Shown here: positions 1 through 12,204 of the stretch, piece after piece
Layout of the letters: the number at the start of each line of letters is the position of its first letter
Position numbering within the stretch: position 1 is the first letter of the stretch
Program-made: the position numbers and the translations under genes
Notes under the pieces: model-generated
What the model was told of the DNA's origin: nothing
Database searches by the model: none
What the model saw: only the letters and a program-made list of their open reading frames with translations
Assembly (NCBI GenBank): GCA_009602725.1
Contig: WELB01000068.1
Location: 423,831-487,830, forward strand
DNA from: Spirogloea muscicola
Taxonomy: Eukaryota > Streptophyta > Zygnematophyceae > Spirogloeales > Spirogloeaceae
DNA: 64,000 nt
Direction: 5' to 3'

Positions 1-92
1 AGCCGCCGCCGCCTCCGCCGCCGTCTCCGGCTCTGCGCCTCAGTCTGCGGCTGTGGCGCTCAGGGCCGGCCCTAGCGCGGTGCGCTGCGTCC

Positions 93-178
93 ATGGCGCC
101 GGCGGAGGCGCCCGAGGCGGCGGCCGAGGCGGCCATGGACCCCCTCCAGCGCCGCCTCATGCTCGAGGACGAGTGAGC

Positions 179-218
<40 letters not shown>

Positions 219-2227
219 TGCCTTAACCCAAACCCTGATCTCCCGAAGCGCCCTGCAGGTGCATCGTCGTGGACGAGGACGACCGCGTGCTCGGCCACGA
301 CAGCAAATACAACTGTACGGCCAGCCCACCCTCCACTGAGCCTGCGCTTATTGCCCGACAGCCCTCGGTTACTCTTAACAACTGACTGTTATTAGATGGT
401 TAGCTGTTCAACCCAACTTCCGTAGGCCTCAGCATATCGGAAACGTATCTTGACCACCATACTTAGTAAGTAACTAGTGAAGAAGTCCTCAGCTCTGCGG
501 AGCTACCGAGCATGGTCCCGAGGCTTGTTCAGGACTGCAGATGAGCTGCCCCCAAGTCCGCCGACCGCCCAACTCGGCCGCAAAGTCAAAGCGAAGGCTG
601 CTCTGACTCTGCGGGATGTGTGGGTCACCTTTCAAATTGGACTCTGTGCCATTCTAGCCCCTGAGAGTTAGGGGTATGGCATAAGGGCCACTGCCCTACC
701 TGGAGTCCACGCCGGTGAAGAACTGGAGGCCACTTGATGGCCTGCCGAGCGTCCAAGGCAGCAGCCATTGTTGTCCTGGCTTGGAACGATGCGATAGCAG
801 GCGGCGGCAGGAACGTCGTCTATGCACTTGTTGTGGGACCTGCTCTGTTCGTCTCACTTCGAGCGCGAAAAGTACCGTCCCGTTAGCCTTAGCCTTAGCC
901 CTTTGCCGGGGATTATTAACTTACTGATGGCTGTATCCCTGCTGTGCTTGATGCTGGACTCGGCTGCTGCCTCTGGTGCAAAACGAGCAGGCCACCTGAT
1001 GGAGCGGATTGACGCCGACAATCTGCTCCACCGGGCATTCAGTGTTTTCCTCTTTGATTCCCAGAACAGGCTGCTCCTTCAGGTATTTCTTCCCTTCGTA
1101 CTACGTTGAGTCATGTTGTGTCATGATGCACGCCCTCAGTGCTGGACTGAAAAATAGATCCTCAAACCCGGCTCACATCTCTCTTTGGGTGCAAATTATG
1201 TATGGCATGCACAATATACTACTGGGTTGGCCAATCTGCAGTAGCATATTCCTGTGACTTCAGTCCTGCAGCAAACTCCTGTCCTACATCGGGCAAGCTT
1301 TGGAGCACTTCATTACTGCCTCTCGCTGTCTGCGTGTAGAAGCGCTCGTCGACCAAAGTCACATTCCCGCTGGTGTGGACCAACGCCTGCTGCAGCCACC
1401 CCCTCTTCCGCGACTCCGAGATGATTGCTGAGAATCACCTAGGTGGGTATGATTGGCGGTTGAATGTTGCTGTTGCTGCAGTCCCCTCCGTTTCTATGCT
1501 AGTCCTGAATCGGTTGGCGGAACGACTTTGTGATTCAAATATTGCGCAGGGTCCGCATTTGTCACCTTTTTGAGCCTGTTGGAGCCTATTTGGAAGCGAT
1601 TGGCTAATCCTGCATATGAAGCAAAGGCCTAGTGTTGATAGCAGCAGAAGCTTCTCTACTGCCATCTCTGAGCTTGCAGGAGTTAGGAATGCTGCGCAGC
1701 GGAAGCTGTACGACGAGCTAGGCGTTGTTGCTGAGGATGCGCCAGTAGACAAGTTCGTGGTCCTGGGTCGAATGCATTACAAGGCTCCCTCTGATGGCAA
1801 ATGGGGAGAGCACGAAGGTGCGGAGCGCTGACTTGGAAGAAAGCGGCTGCTGCAGCTCCTATTTGACATTTAGTGGAATGAGCAGCACAGTGGAACTTGT
1901 ATTTTGATTTGAGACCAGAAATTCAGATTGATTATCATAACAATTGTTTTCAATAATTATCTTCTCTTCACTGCAGTGGACTATCTCCTGTTCCTGAAGG
2001 GCGACGTGAAGCTGGAGCCCAATTCAGAGGAGGTGGCTGACGTGCGATACGTCAACCAAGGCGAGCTTCGGGAGCTTGTCAGGCAGGCGGGTGAACACGG
2101 GAGCGACGTGCGGCTCTCGCCGTGGTTCCAGCTTGTGGTCGACCGCTTCCTCTTTGGCTGGTGGGAACGGATGGAGAACGGGACGTTGCACGAGGCCATT
2201 GACATGGAGACCATTCACCGGCTTTAG
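93..2227 (+). CDS. IDI1: Isopentenyl-diphosphate delta-isomerase, type I
   Basis: Interconverts isopentenyl and dimethylallyl diphosphate for isoprenoid synthesis. Six exons can be placed: 93-172, 259-314, 991-1082, 1340-1442, 1680-1817 and 1977-2227. All introns are GT-AG, and the sum is exactly 240 codons (239 aa). Family hallmarks are visible in order: ECIVVDEDD near the start, LLHRAFSVFLF, the catalytic-cysteine segment WTNACCSHPL, the Nudix-like stretch from RNAAQRKLYDELG, and SDGKWGEHEVDYLLF with the metal-binding and catalytic glutamates. It ends in a C-terminal tail of the usual length. The N-terminus is short and Ala/Glu-rich (MAPAEAPEAAAEAA) and is not an obvious transit peptide, so the compartment is open. 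A second ATG 14 codons later would also work. The first intron contains a (GCC)13 run and telomere-like bases. The gene converges on the E2 gene. Confidence 0.96.
179..236. repeat. (GCC)13 run plus telomere-like bases in IDI intron 1
   Basis: Bases 179-219 are a perfect GCC trinucleotide run starting six bases inside the 5' splice site of IDI intron 1. It is followed at 222-235 by TTAACCCAAACCCT, a degenerate telomere-like string. The whole 86-base intron is little more than these two repeats. The same pairing recurs in the copper-transporter intron 1. Confidence 0.9.
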
Positions 2228-2782
2228 GCTAGCCTGCCAACGGTCCTTCTGCCTTAGAACTGTGCCCCTAGCTATCTCATAGTGAAGCCGTAGCCAGGCC
2301 ATAAATGTAGAAGCTTGGCTGCGTGAGGCTTAGAGTTAGGTTTTTTGAGATCAGCTGTCATGCGCAAGCTTAAGTGCACTCGTTGACATTCTTCTACATT
2401 GGACTGCACCTGCAATTTAGTCCAGTCACTAAGTGGCCCGAGCTTCTCATGTCCTGATCTTTCTGCCCGTCTCTACTTCATAATGACGTAGCACTGCTTG
2501 CCGCAGAGAAGCACGGTGGCGAAGGCTGGAGCGTGGGTGAATCACTGACAAAAACCCAGAAGATGCTGCTAGCCAATTGCGTGGTAGGGCTTCAGGACGA
2601 CGTCACGAGGCTTCGGTGTAAGGTGGCATGACGTGAAGTGCCACGGAGTATCTCAGTAGCACTGGCATAGGCAGGTCGTGGCAAGATTTAATCATTAAGA
2701 ATACATTAAATTTAAATTTACTACCATGCCAGCTGGTGGTGGCAGCAGAAAGTCAGTCCTCACTGACAAACGAATCATCCGG

Positions 2783-5587
2783 CTATTGTAAAGAGAGGAG
2801 AAGTCTGCCTGGCTGCTCAATGTTGCGCTTCCACTCTTGGCAGAATAAGGCCAGCGTGGCACCGTCAATCACCCTGTGGTCAGCGGACCAACTCACTGGC
2901 ATGATGGACGCTGGGTACAACTCTTCGTCTTTGTCAAATCGTGGCACCTTCTGAATTCTCCCAAGTGCAACGATGGCCAACTCTGGGACCTTGATGACAG
3001 GAACAGCGTAGGTCCCCCCTATTGTGCCCACGTTTGAGATGGTTATGGTGCCCTCTTCCAGGTCTGCTGCCGGTAGCTTGTTGCCAGCTGCCAGCTTCTG
3101 CAATCTCTGAATCTCCAACCCAATCTGCATCACAACAATAAGCAGCAGTCAGAAAACCTGCCATGGAGCCCTCAAACCTGCCCTCAACCTTGGAACTTGC
3201 AAGAGGTGAGCCGAGCATGCAAGTGGATGCTTGGGCGTTAGTGTGGCAGGACCACGTGTAAATTGGCGACAAGCATATCATCAGCTAGGGTGGAGGTACT
3301 AGAGGTTACACAAGAATCACTTCGTGCCAATACCTTGAGTACTGAATGTCGTTGACAGTTCTTGACATTGGGTACGACAAGTCCGCCTTCAACAGCCATT
3401 GCTATGCCAATGTTGTGTGATGCTGCACATGTGCAGTTGCCCAAAGGAGTCATTGGATCGTGCCACTATAGGCAGTCTGAGAATCAAAGCTGCATAGACT
3501 GCCCTGCGTTGCTCAGCCTTGCAGAAGACCTGCTCCTTTGAGGTGAGTGTTACCCACCTTTGCACGTTATCTCCGTCATATCTTCGTTAAGTGTCCCATT
3601 GATGATGGGAAACCTCTCCAGAGACTTTGAGAGTGCTTTCACAATGAATGGGAGGTAGGTGAGCTTCAAGCCCTGTGCAGAGGCCAATTCGACCAAAGAA
3701 TCTCGGAGAAGGGACAGTTGATCCATCTCCAAGTCTTCCATGAATGTGAAGTGAGGGACCTTGTTTGCAGCTTGCATGGTCTTGGCCATTGCCCGTCGGT
3801 AGCCTCTGCATGGAAAAAAATCACGTTAGTTGTGTGGCAAGACTTTCAGAATTTGCCAGAAATCCATAAGCCTCTCTACAGTGAGGATGGCGAGCTTGAG
3901 CACGAAATAGACTAAGTTCGGGCAAGTTTCACGGCCGTCATATAGCTATGTTCTTCATAGGTACGATCCAGCTACACAACTTTGTGGAAGTCCAGGCAAG
4001 CATCTATGAGAAGCTGAGATAACCTGATGTGAATGACATGGCTTGCTGGGGTTGCCTCCTCCAAATTATCAGTTGCCAAAGCTTGCTCCGTGCTCTCTGA
4101 TGGACTGCCTCGCTGTGGGATTCTTTTAGAACTTCCCCGATCTCGCCTCTCCTGTTCCGCTGTGTGCTTTGCTGCAGCGTATTGCAAGACATCTTCCCGA
4201 AGTCTTCTGCCATCCTTGCCTGTCCCGCTGACCTCCGGTAGGTGGACACTATATACTCGGGCGAGGTGGCGCACGGCCGGTGTAGCAAGCGTCTGAGGTT
4301 TCTGTGAATCAGGTGGAGACTCACTGGCCGAAGCATCATCTGGTCGCGGACGTTCTGGAGGATGGCGGTACTCTTTGTCTTCCAGCTCTGATCCACTTGG
4401 AGAAGCACTTTCTGAGCTCAAAGTTTCTGGATCTGACAGGCCGGCCTTCTGGGGAGGCTGAGGGCATTCTTCAACATGTGGCTGCGATCGATCAGTCTCC
4501 AGCAGCGATTTGGGGGACGTGGCCCCAACAGGAAGGAGGTCCAGAAGCGTCTCGCCAACCTGCTACAAGATGCCGAGGAGGCAGGTCTGAAAAGCTGTTG
4601 CTTCGTCAATGGTTGCAAGCTTACGAGATGACCGCTGCATACCGCAAGGAGGCCCTCCCGATAGGCGGCCATGGTCAAGCTGATGTATAACTTCAAAAAG
4701 TTGAAGAGATGCCTGCGGATACTACCAGAGAAGCATTCCACACTATGATGAGGCTTTTTGTTTAATTGCGTGGAATGTTGACCGGGAAGACATCTAGCCT
4801 GCTGCTGTCACCTTCACAACATCGCCAGGCGCGAAGCGCAGATGTGCAATCTTTCCTTTGTAGCGACTTGTCACCTCAACCGAAGCTTTGTCACTCTGCA
4901 CCTCGCAAACTGGCTGAAATTGCTCCACATCATCTCCCTGTTCGCACAATATTCATAGCTCAGCTGATTGTATGCTCTCATGTGCCTTATAGTCTCCTTC
5001 TTCTCGAAATCGAAAGAGAATCCCAAGGAACATAATGAGAAGTCGATCTTCAACCTCCAAACGGTGACAACATCCACAGTGGAGCTTTGAAGGATGCTCC
5101 AGAAGTGAACGCATGGAATTCACACTGACCTCCTTTTCATACTAACCTCCTTGACATGCCAGCGCAGCAGCTCGCACTCTGCGATTCCTTCGCCGGTCTG
5201 AGCTAGCTTCAGCTCATAGAACCCGGACATGGATGGAGCTCCCGTGGACCCTATGGACGAGAACGACCTGTAGCAGAGGGAATAGTCCGGCCACAAAGCC
5301 CTGCCCGCAGAAGCGCCTTCAAGTGCAACAACCTGGACGCTTGCCCTGCTTCCGCTCTCATCTTGGCTCCTTCTGCCAGTCCAGTATGCCGAGAAAGCGC
5401 TTGGATGTCCTTGAGAGCGGCAGGACGGCTGCGCTCCAGCTCCGGCATGTATGGGGGGAGCGGTGGCGGCAGGCTTGCAGGTCGCTGTCCGCAAGTGCCG
5501 GGACGGCGACGCCAGCCGGAGCACGGTCCTCCAGCATCGCGGCATTGGCGTTGACAGCGGCGCGAGACGGGCGGCCGACGGTCCCAA
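2783..5587 (-). CDS. DBT: Dihydrolipoyl transacylase (E2) of branched-chain 2-oxoacid dehydrogenase
   Basis: Mitochondrial E2 core that transfers the acyl group from lipoamide to CoA during leucine, isoleucine and valine breakdown. Reading the minus strand, there is an Arg/Ser-rich presequence ([18 protein letters not shown], a second ATG at about 5545, is a good mitochondrial signal). Next comes a lipoyl domain ([18 protein letters not shown], then QSDKAS with the lipoyl lysine), then [12 protein letters not shown] peripheral-subunit-binding domain ([14 protein letters not shown]) follows at about 4290-4180. The catalytic domain contains [30 protein letters not shown] and the active-site SADHRVIDG in the last exon (3124-2783). 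Sequence in the catalytic domain is closer to the branched-chain enzyme than to pyruvate or 2-oxoglutarate E2. All three modules are present and no damage is seen. Some internal exon edges were chosen by homology. It is divergent with ESCO. Confidence 0.93.
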
Positions 5588-6039
5588 CGCTCCGCGGAGC
5601 GCGCCCGCAGCTCGGACGCGCCGAGGCTGCGGGAGAGAGGCGCCTCAGAGGGCGACGACGGCCTACTGCGCGCGCCGCAGTGCGGCCATGGCGGCCGGGC
5701 CCGACGCCTGCGCCGGGGACTGCAGCGGCGGGCGTGCCAGTCCGGGGTTGTGTCCGGCCCGGGTCGGCGTCAGCGTCAGCGTCAGCGGAGATGCTGCGTC
5801 AGCTGCCGCGTCAGCTGGACCCGTGGCTCCCAAGTGGCGCCAGCAGCAAGCTGAGCCTAAACCGACAGTTATGCCCAGCGTGGTTAACCCCGATTGCTTA
5901 ATATCACCGCTAATTGCCAGTAATTGAAAGCTGTTAGCCGGGGGGCTCCCTCCCGCCGGCGCGCCAGGTTCGAATCCGAACCCGGCCCCGCGGCAGCGCG
6001 GCGTCCGGCGGCCGCGGCGGCGGCGGCGGCGGCGGCGGG
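5588..6039. promoter_or_regulatory. Shared GC-rich promoter region between E2 and ESCO
   Basis: About 450 bases separate the two divergent start codons. The ESCO side carries a (CGG)n run at about 6013-6038 ending at the ATG, and a perfect B-box-like GGTTCGAATCC at 5967-5977. Around 5765-5790 there is a short GTCAGC tandem. No TATA element is evident. Calling it a bidirectional promoter is inference from layout. Confidence 0.5.
5967..5977 (+). promoter_or_regulatory. B-box-like motif (RNA polymerase III) upstream of ESCO
   Basis: GGTTCGAATCC matches the internal B-box of tRNA genes and lies 63 bases before the ESCO ATG. No cloverleaf can be drawn around it. It could be a relic of a tRNA-derived short element or an isolated TFIIIC-type site. 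Confidence 0.4.
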
Positions 6040-7823
6040 ATGCGCGGCGGCGGCGGTCAGCGGCAGCGGGCGTCGAAGTCTTCGGCGCGCCTCCGGCCGT
6101 GCGCGGCGGCGGGGAAGCGCAGGGCGCAGGGCGGCGGGCAGCTGTTCCTGGACCTGGGCCAGGCGGACTTCTCGTCCACCACCTGCCGCGCCTGCGGCCT
6201 GCTCTACGCCCCGGGCCTGCCCCAGGACGAGGCGCTGCACGCCAGCTTCCACCGCCGCGCCACCGGCGGCGTCCCCTTTGAGGTGCGTCTCCTCAGCTCG
6301 GGGCTCAGCGAGCCGTGCTCCTCCGACTGACGCCACTTGCAAGAGCTCGAGCTTGTTCCTCACTGTCATTATTAGTCTGTATATTCGTGTGTACATCTAC
6401 ATAAGGTCCTTCCTTGTCTTCAACTTACACTGTTCATGAGAAAGTGTTCTTATATCGCTCACTTTCTCAGTTGCTCTCTTGGGCATACTCATGAGAGATG
6501 TTGCCCTTGTTGGGCAGACGTAACCAATAAACGGCTTCCGAACGGTGTCAGTCGTGCAAGAGTGTAGCTGACTTGGCTGACTGGTTTGATTGCCAGGGCT
6601 GGAAGCAGGAGCGAGTCGTCCAGGATGCTGCACCGGGTGGCGGCCGCATCCTGTTGATTGATGCTCAAGACCCTTTTCGACAGAGGCAGAAGGTATTAGA
6701 GTACCCATGCCAGCATTTCAGCAGCTGTAGCTGTAGCATGTGGAGCGAGTCAAGATGGCCTGTCCTGCTTGCTTTTGGTCAATTCGAGAACTGGGCAATC
6801 GTTCTGGTCCTCTCTGATGCAGCAATATCGCTGCAGGCACGTGAGGTCCTTCGAGTAGTCGCTGTGGAACTTGGACTCGACTTCAATTGGCTTCAAGAAT
6901 CTCATTGCAAGGTACGGCCTCATGACAGACTATAGCGATCATTTACTTTTGGTTCCTACAAAATCGTGCACACGAGTCCCTCTGATATTGATGACACTGA
7001 TTGATTCACTCTGCTTGTATCCAAGGTAGCCAGCTGAATAGGCTACCTCCAGTTGATTGACATGTGTTGCATTATTCTGCCCCCGTGAATGCAGACATAC
7101 TTATACATCTCTACTTTCAAGAAGGTCGTGGGATGCTTGGTAGCGGAACCCGTATCAGAAGCTTTCGCTCTGACCTCAACACAGCCATCTCCTCCTGTCA
7201 GCTCTATATCATCAAAGGTCCATGACGCAGCACAGAGCCCAGGTACTGTGGGCGCTGGGGCTATGAAAGGTGTGACTATGAGGTTTGGCAATATCACTTT
7301 CCGCAGGGAGGTTGCTGCAAAACGCAGATCAAGGCAAGAGGAAATAGAGGTGCCAGTGCGGCCCTCGCTGACATGTTTGAGAGATGCAAAGCCAGCTTCA
7401 TGTGGCATACGTGCAATCTGGGTCCAAAGCGCCGAGCGCCGGAGGGGCGTCGCGACTGGCCTGCTAGAAGCTCTAAGGTATGCTCCACTGACTTTTAAGA
7501 GCTGAGTACGAGTCATCAAGCATGAACTTGCTAGGGCTGGCCAATCCTTCTTGAACCCCCACCTTGATGCAGTTAACACCTTGTAAAATGTTCAAATTGC
7601 TGTATGCACGGCTGCACCTTTTGCAGCCATGCCTGCATTCGTCTGCTGTGACAGGCATACTTTTCTCCTCGGCTGCAAGTTGCCCCGCACACATTGTGCT
7701 TTCTCGCAACCAACTAGGGATGGCCAGGCTTTTGCAACCAAGTACTTCGGAAGGGACGATTTCCTGGTGTACCTCAGTGCCAACAGCACTGAAGCAGTTG
7801 AGGCACGTAAAGCTCTACAATGA
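6040..7823 (+). CDS. CTF7: Sister-chromatid cohesion N-acetyltransferase (ESCO/Eco1/CTF7)
   Basis: Acetylates the SMC3 head of cohesin during S phase to lock sister chromatids together; nuclear. Five exons (6040-6282, 6597-6692, 6837-6911, 7095-7477, 7655-7823) join in phase into 322 codons (321 aa). The N-terminal C2H2 finger typical of the family is clear: TTCRACGLLYAPGLPQDEAL followed by HASFHRR. The acetyltransferase core follows, with TFKKVVGCLVAEPV, CGIRAIWVQSAERRRGVATG (the acetyl-CoA loop, Arg-rich with GVATG) and AFSQPTRDGQAFATKYFG near the C-terminus. The protein is compact, with only about 35 residues before the finger, as in plant and yeast enzymes and unlike long animal ESCO1. 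The start codon sits directly after a (CGG)n run. Confidence 0.95.
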
Positions 7824-8500
7824 GCAGGAGCATTGCAGAGCAGACCACATTCATTCTTTTGTTCTTTTGACTTCAAACGTCTCAAAGCGAAGAGTATATG
7901 GATCCAACTGTACAGTCTATGAAGGTGGTAAGCAAGCCGAGCTGTTTGTAGTCCTAGTGTGCTGCATTATGACATTGTCATATGGTGCAAAGTTGCGCTG
8001 CAGAATATTCAGGCAATAAGTCACCTCCATATAGCAGCGAGGCTTTGAAGCTGGCGATGTGATCTCGAGTAGCAGTGTTGCCACCAGGTGGCCCTGCAAA
8101 CACAAGCAGCTCGGCTTGGCGTCATGACAGCAAGTTCTTTGCCGACTGCTACTGCAAGACCTGCCGGTACCCTCACTCGAGGAGGAGCCTCTGAATTGTT
8201 CAGCTCGGGAGGCTGTACTTGGCAAGCAGCAGAAATCCACCTCAAGCTGGCTTCCACAGCCGTCTCTCCGGCCACATACAGTACTCTGCAGCTTGACACA
8301 CTGAGGCTCATGGTGCATCATCCGTCCGCAAGTGCAGATCGGAATAAGGGCGAAATTGTGTTGCCGTGTTGGAACCTGGAGGCAGCAGCCAGGGCGCGGC
8401 CTGGCCGCACTGCCAAGCCCACAAGTGCACTGAACGATGGGAAATGGTCAAGGAGGAAAACTCAATACGGAAGAACAAGCAATCCGCATTATGGACGGCT
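7824..8500. other. ESCO 3' flank, no recognised gene
   Basis: Immediately downstream of ESCO. An open frame runs from 8088 to 8645 on the plus strand (185 codons) but resembles nothing I know. It is rich in Ala, Thr, Ser and Arg, and its last third overlaps the repeat family described next. I treat it as chance or 3' UTR sequence. Confidence 0.35.
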
Positions 8501-9570
8501 CTTCTCATTCAAGCCAGCCCAAAGAAATTGTAAACAAAATCTCGACGGGGCCAGGAACGCGCTAAGGGACATAGCGACTCCAGAGGCCACTGAGTGCTCA
8601 ACTCCCCCTGCTGAGCAGCCGCAGGTCAAAGAAAGTAGTCTCTAGGTACCCTGTCTATAGCCAGAGGCTGCAGCCAAAACGACTGGCACGCAGATCCAAC
8701 GAAGGTCTGAAAGGGCCGAAAGGCGCCAGGAACACGAAACACGAACCGCAGAAGACGAGGAAGGTGAGGTGGTGGGCGGGGCTCGTCTTGGCGTTCCCTG
8801 ACGTCGAGTCGCCTGGCAGGAGCGCCTGGGGGAAGGCTCGCTCAGTGGACTTTCCTGCAGCCGGGTCGTTTAGCGCAGGTGTACCTGATGCGCTTGGCCG
8901 CTGCAGAGGTCAATGGCCCGCGCGCTGCACCTGCGCGCCGGCAGAGCCCTCGCTGCTGCCTCTGGCTCTGGCCAGGGGACCCACTTCCAGGAGCCTAGCA
9001 TCTCTGATCTGCGGCTGCTTAGCAGGGGTTACTGAGTGATTCGTGGCTGCTTTGTTTCTTTGTGTGCTTGTTTGCCTTAGCGCTTCACTACGGTCCATGC
9101 CTTTAGAGAAAGGGGGCCAGCAAAGCCAGCCCAGAAAGAATGGACAATGCGCTTCCCCTGGCCCCCTTCTCGTACTTTGTTCATTCGTTTTTGGGCTGGC
9201 TTTTCCAGCCCCTATCCTCAATGGGCGAGCACTTTCTCGTCCAGCCTGGAGGAGGACAAGACGGCGGCTAGAGAGAGAGAGAGAAGTGGCACTCCCAATG
9301 GGGGCAAGGGCTGCGAAAAGCCAGCCCAAAAAGAATTCACAAAGGTTCAGAGGGGCCTAAGAGCGGTGAGCAGCTACAAAAGAAGGCTCGCCCATAAAGA
9401 AAGAGGGGCTGGCAAAGCCCAGCCCAAAAAGAATGGACAATGTCCAAAGCCGAAGAATGAGAAGCCGAGGAAGGACTCCTCTACTCTACAAAGGGGCCTG
9501 AGGATGCAATGGAAAACAGGGGGAGGATGGATCACTCAATAAGTACGAGTGAGGAGCCTCAGATCCGACA
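8500..9570. repeat. Cluster of the GGGCTGGC/GCCAGCCC repeat family
   Basis: Several diverged copies lie here: near 9108-9165, 9285-9360 and 9395-9480. The recognisable core is GGGCTGGC, a few A bases, GCCAGCCC, then AAAAAGAATGGACAATG. A flanking block reads CAATGGGGGCAAGGGCTG. A second conserved block, CTGCTAAGCAGCC then CAGGTCAGAG or close variants, occurs at about 8605-8635 (plus) and in reverse at about 8998-9030. The same blocks occur at 25.6 kb and 62.8-64.0 kb. No coding capacity is seen, so it is best described as a short non-autonomous dispersed repeat. Confidence 0.75.
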
Positions 9571-10004
9571 GACTAGCTGCCGGGAAGCTATCACCCTGAC
9601 GAAAGCCAGAGCCCGCAGCGAGAGCACGGCCAGCTCGCAGATGCAGAGCGTGGGCCATGGACATGGCTAGGGAGGCTGGAAGATGCGGCGAAGGAGACGG
9701 GAAAGGCGACAAGCGACGTCAGGGAGGGGAGGGGGGGCCGGAGATTGGCCCACGGTTTCAATCACGCCGCGTCACCGCCCGCGTGCACTGGGAGCCGTGT
9801 CCCAGAACCTGCGCTTGTTCCATTCCCGCTCGGGAAATTGCCTTACAGCCATCGCCCCCCCCCCCAGACGACCTCCTTCTAGAAGGGTGGAGGAGCCAAT
9901 TCTTGCCATCTCCCCGTCAGAATAAAGAACGTGAGCCCTTTCAATAGCTCACCGTTTGCATTAGAATACGCCTCAGTCTTCCCACGCCGTCGTCAGCGCC
10001 CGCG

Positions 10005-10042
<38 letters not shown>

Positions 10043-10190
10043 TGGAAGCTCGCGGGAGGCGTTGCCCGTCAAGCTCGCCCGCCCTCGCCGCCGCTCGCCT
10101 CGGCCCGACCGGCAGCCGGCCTCTGCGGCCGCCTTTGCCGAAGCCGCCAGTCGGCGGACTGAGGGCCGCGCCGCGCCGAGCCGCGCCGCC
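9571..10190. promoter_or_regulatory. Upstream region of the thioredoxin gene
   Basis: Contains a (GCC)n run at about 10007-10042 and a GC-rich leader up to the ATG at 10191. No gene was recognised between 9571 and the leader. Long open frames here are products of the trinucleotide run. Confidence 0.5.
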
Positions 10191-10940
10191 ATGGCCACGG
10201 CCGTGGACCACGGGCTCGTCGTGACGATCCAGGCGGTCGAGGAGTGGGACGCCAAGCTCGCCGAGGCGGCCAACGCGGACAAGACGGTGAGGCGCCCCCT
10301 CCTACCATCCTGTGGCCACTCTCGTCACGCTCGCCTCGTCGGCGGCTTTGCCGGCGAGCACAGGACTGGAGGTGTTAATACTCCGCTTTTACGCAACTAG
10401 ATGCGGTTAGTAATAAGTGGTATCATTATGTTGATGGTTGCAGGTTGTGGTGGACTTCTCGGCAACCTGGTGCGGGCCCTGCCGCGCTATTGCGCCCACA
10501 TTCGCGGCGCTCTCCAAGAAGTACCCCAACATTGTCTTCCTCAAGGTCGATGTCGACGATGTACCGGTGAGCCAGCATTCCAAGTCTCAAAGTCTGGCCC
10601 TCCATTTATTAGATCTGGCCCTTGTCTATAGGTTGTCAGAAAGACATTGCACGACACTTCAGGATCTCGGTAGCGAACCATAGGAACAATGCTATTGTGC
10701 ATTTGTCCCGACTGACAGGACGAGTATGCTGTTGTAGTATTCAGAAGTTCACGATGTCAGGCACATGCTTAGCTAATGCGCATGTGGTCCAACACTGTGC
10801 AGGATGTTGCCGCCGCATGCAAGATCAGCGCGATGCCCACCTTCCAGGTTTTCAGGAACAAACACAAGGTGGACGAGCTGGTCGGCGCCAGCCCACCGAA
10901 GCTGGAGGAGCTGGTTGGCAAGTACGACAAGAAGCACTAG
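10191..10940 (+). CDS. Thioredoxin, cytosolic h-type-like
   Basis: Small dithiol reductase that reduces protein disulfides. Three exons (10191-10286, 10444-10566, 10803-10940) join in phase into 119 codons (118 aa), the standard size. The active site lies in [18 protein letters not shown], with the WCGPC catalytic pair. The cis-proline loop is AMPTFQVF, followed by the usual C-terminal helix ending KYDKKH. There is no signal or transit peptide, so a cytosolic or nuclear location is inferred. The opening [20 protein letters not shown] resembles the h-type rather than chloroplast f/m/x/y types. Confidence 0.95.
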
Positions 10941-10979
10941 ATGGGGAGCGACCAGCGCAAACAGAAGAGTCATTCTTGT

Positions 10980-11650
10980 TTAGCTTGGTGGATGGTCATA
11001 GTTAGCCAAGGCCGGCCCTTTATCCGTTGACATGCAGGAGGTCTCGAGTGCGCTTGGTACCTCCCCGTTGCTCTTATAGGCTGTTGATATTCAAGCAGGC
11101 TAGCAAAGCGTTGTGGGTGTTGGAGCAATTTTGTTTTGACATTGCCAACTGACTACCTGCAGTAGCAGGAGAGTATGCTGTGTACAAGGTGCAGGATGTG
11201 GCAGTGAGGCACTTACCAGCAACAAGTGTTTCGACTCGCTGTCAAGACCTTATGATGTGTGTCAAAGGTGTCTTTTTGAGTTCGTCTCTCTGTGATACCA
11301 GTAAGAAGAACACATGAGTGCAGTTAGAAGAAGTCATTCTGTGGTAGGTGGGTTTCAGTAGCTAGCTAGTACCAGCCCTGCTCCTTTTGCGGCCATGCAG
11401 AAATCTCAATTGCGCTTGGGACCTTCTGTGCCTCATGAAGGCCGAAAACATTAGGCACGCTAGCAAAGGGCTGCGCAGCAGTCAAGCAAGTCGTGTGATA
11501 TTGCCATCAACTGTTATGCAGGACCAGGAGATAATGCATACAAAATGCACAACACTGCATTGAGGCACTCGCCAGCGACAAGCATGCTACAGGTTTAACA
11601 GATATTGTTATCTGTGTCAAAGTTTGTATTCGTGTTTGCCCTGCTGAAGA
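10980..11650. repeat. Diverged tandem duplication downstream of thioredoxin
   Basis: Two copies about 362 bases apart share ordered blocks: TGCGCTTGG (11049 and 11411), GCTAGCAAAG, ATTGCCA followed by AACTG, CAGGAGA, AGTGAGGCACT or TTGAGGCACT, CCAGC then ACAAG, and GTGTCAAAG. The first copy begins within the 3' flank of the thioredoxin gene. No open frame is preserved in either copy, so it is probably duplicated 3' UTR or intergenic DNA. Confidence 0.75.
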
Positions 11651-12204
11651 CATAACTTGCATTTATTATCTAACTACTATCATAATGGTTACTGCATGTA
11701 TTGACAACTTGCATTTGGAAAGTTACTCTGTTCTGTGAACGAGATACACAGCTTGATGCCACCCTAGTGTTGAGTACCCATCACTTATCAGTGATGTGAA
11801 AGTGTTGTACTTGAGCAAATATATGATGTAACCAGGTAATAGATTATCTTGGCTGTGTTCTCCGACTATTGGTATTACCAGCAATTAGAGGAATCGCAAA
11901 CAATGAGTGTTAGTTAGAGTATACTGCTCTTAGTTGCACTTGTGCAAATTGCGACGTGCCAATAGTTATCTACCACATGAAGGAGAACTAGTGTCCTTCG
12001 AAACTGTCACATACATTGTGTACATTGCCACTTACTTCAATCGGGCTGCCTGCACATCCATCTATGACCTAATGAATCTAGTTAATACACAGTAACAATG
12101 ATATTGCGCGCCTGCGCATGTGCAATCAGGCTGCTTGGAGATCCTTTAATCTAGTCATAATAGACTCTGGTGCTGGGCTTCCTGTCTTCTCTTTGTATGC
12201 GTCC
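11651..12204. other. Gene-free interval
   Basis: Balanced composition and no open frame worth calling. It is the convergent space between the thioredoxin and deformylase 3' ends. Nothing further is seen. Confidence 0.6.

Noticed and set aside
8088-8645. 185-codon frame downstream of ESCO
   Set aside because: No homology, no supporting splice or start context, and overlaps the dispersed repeat.
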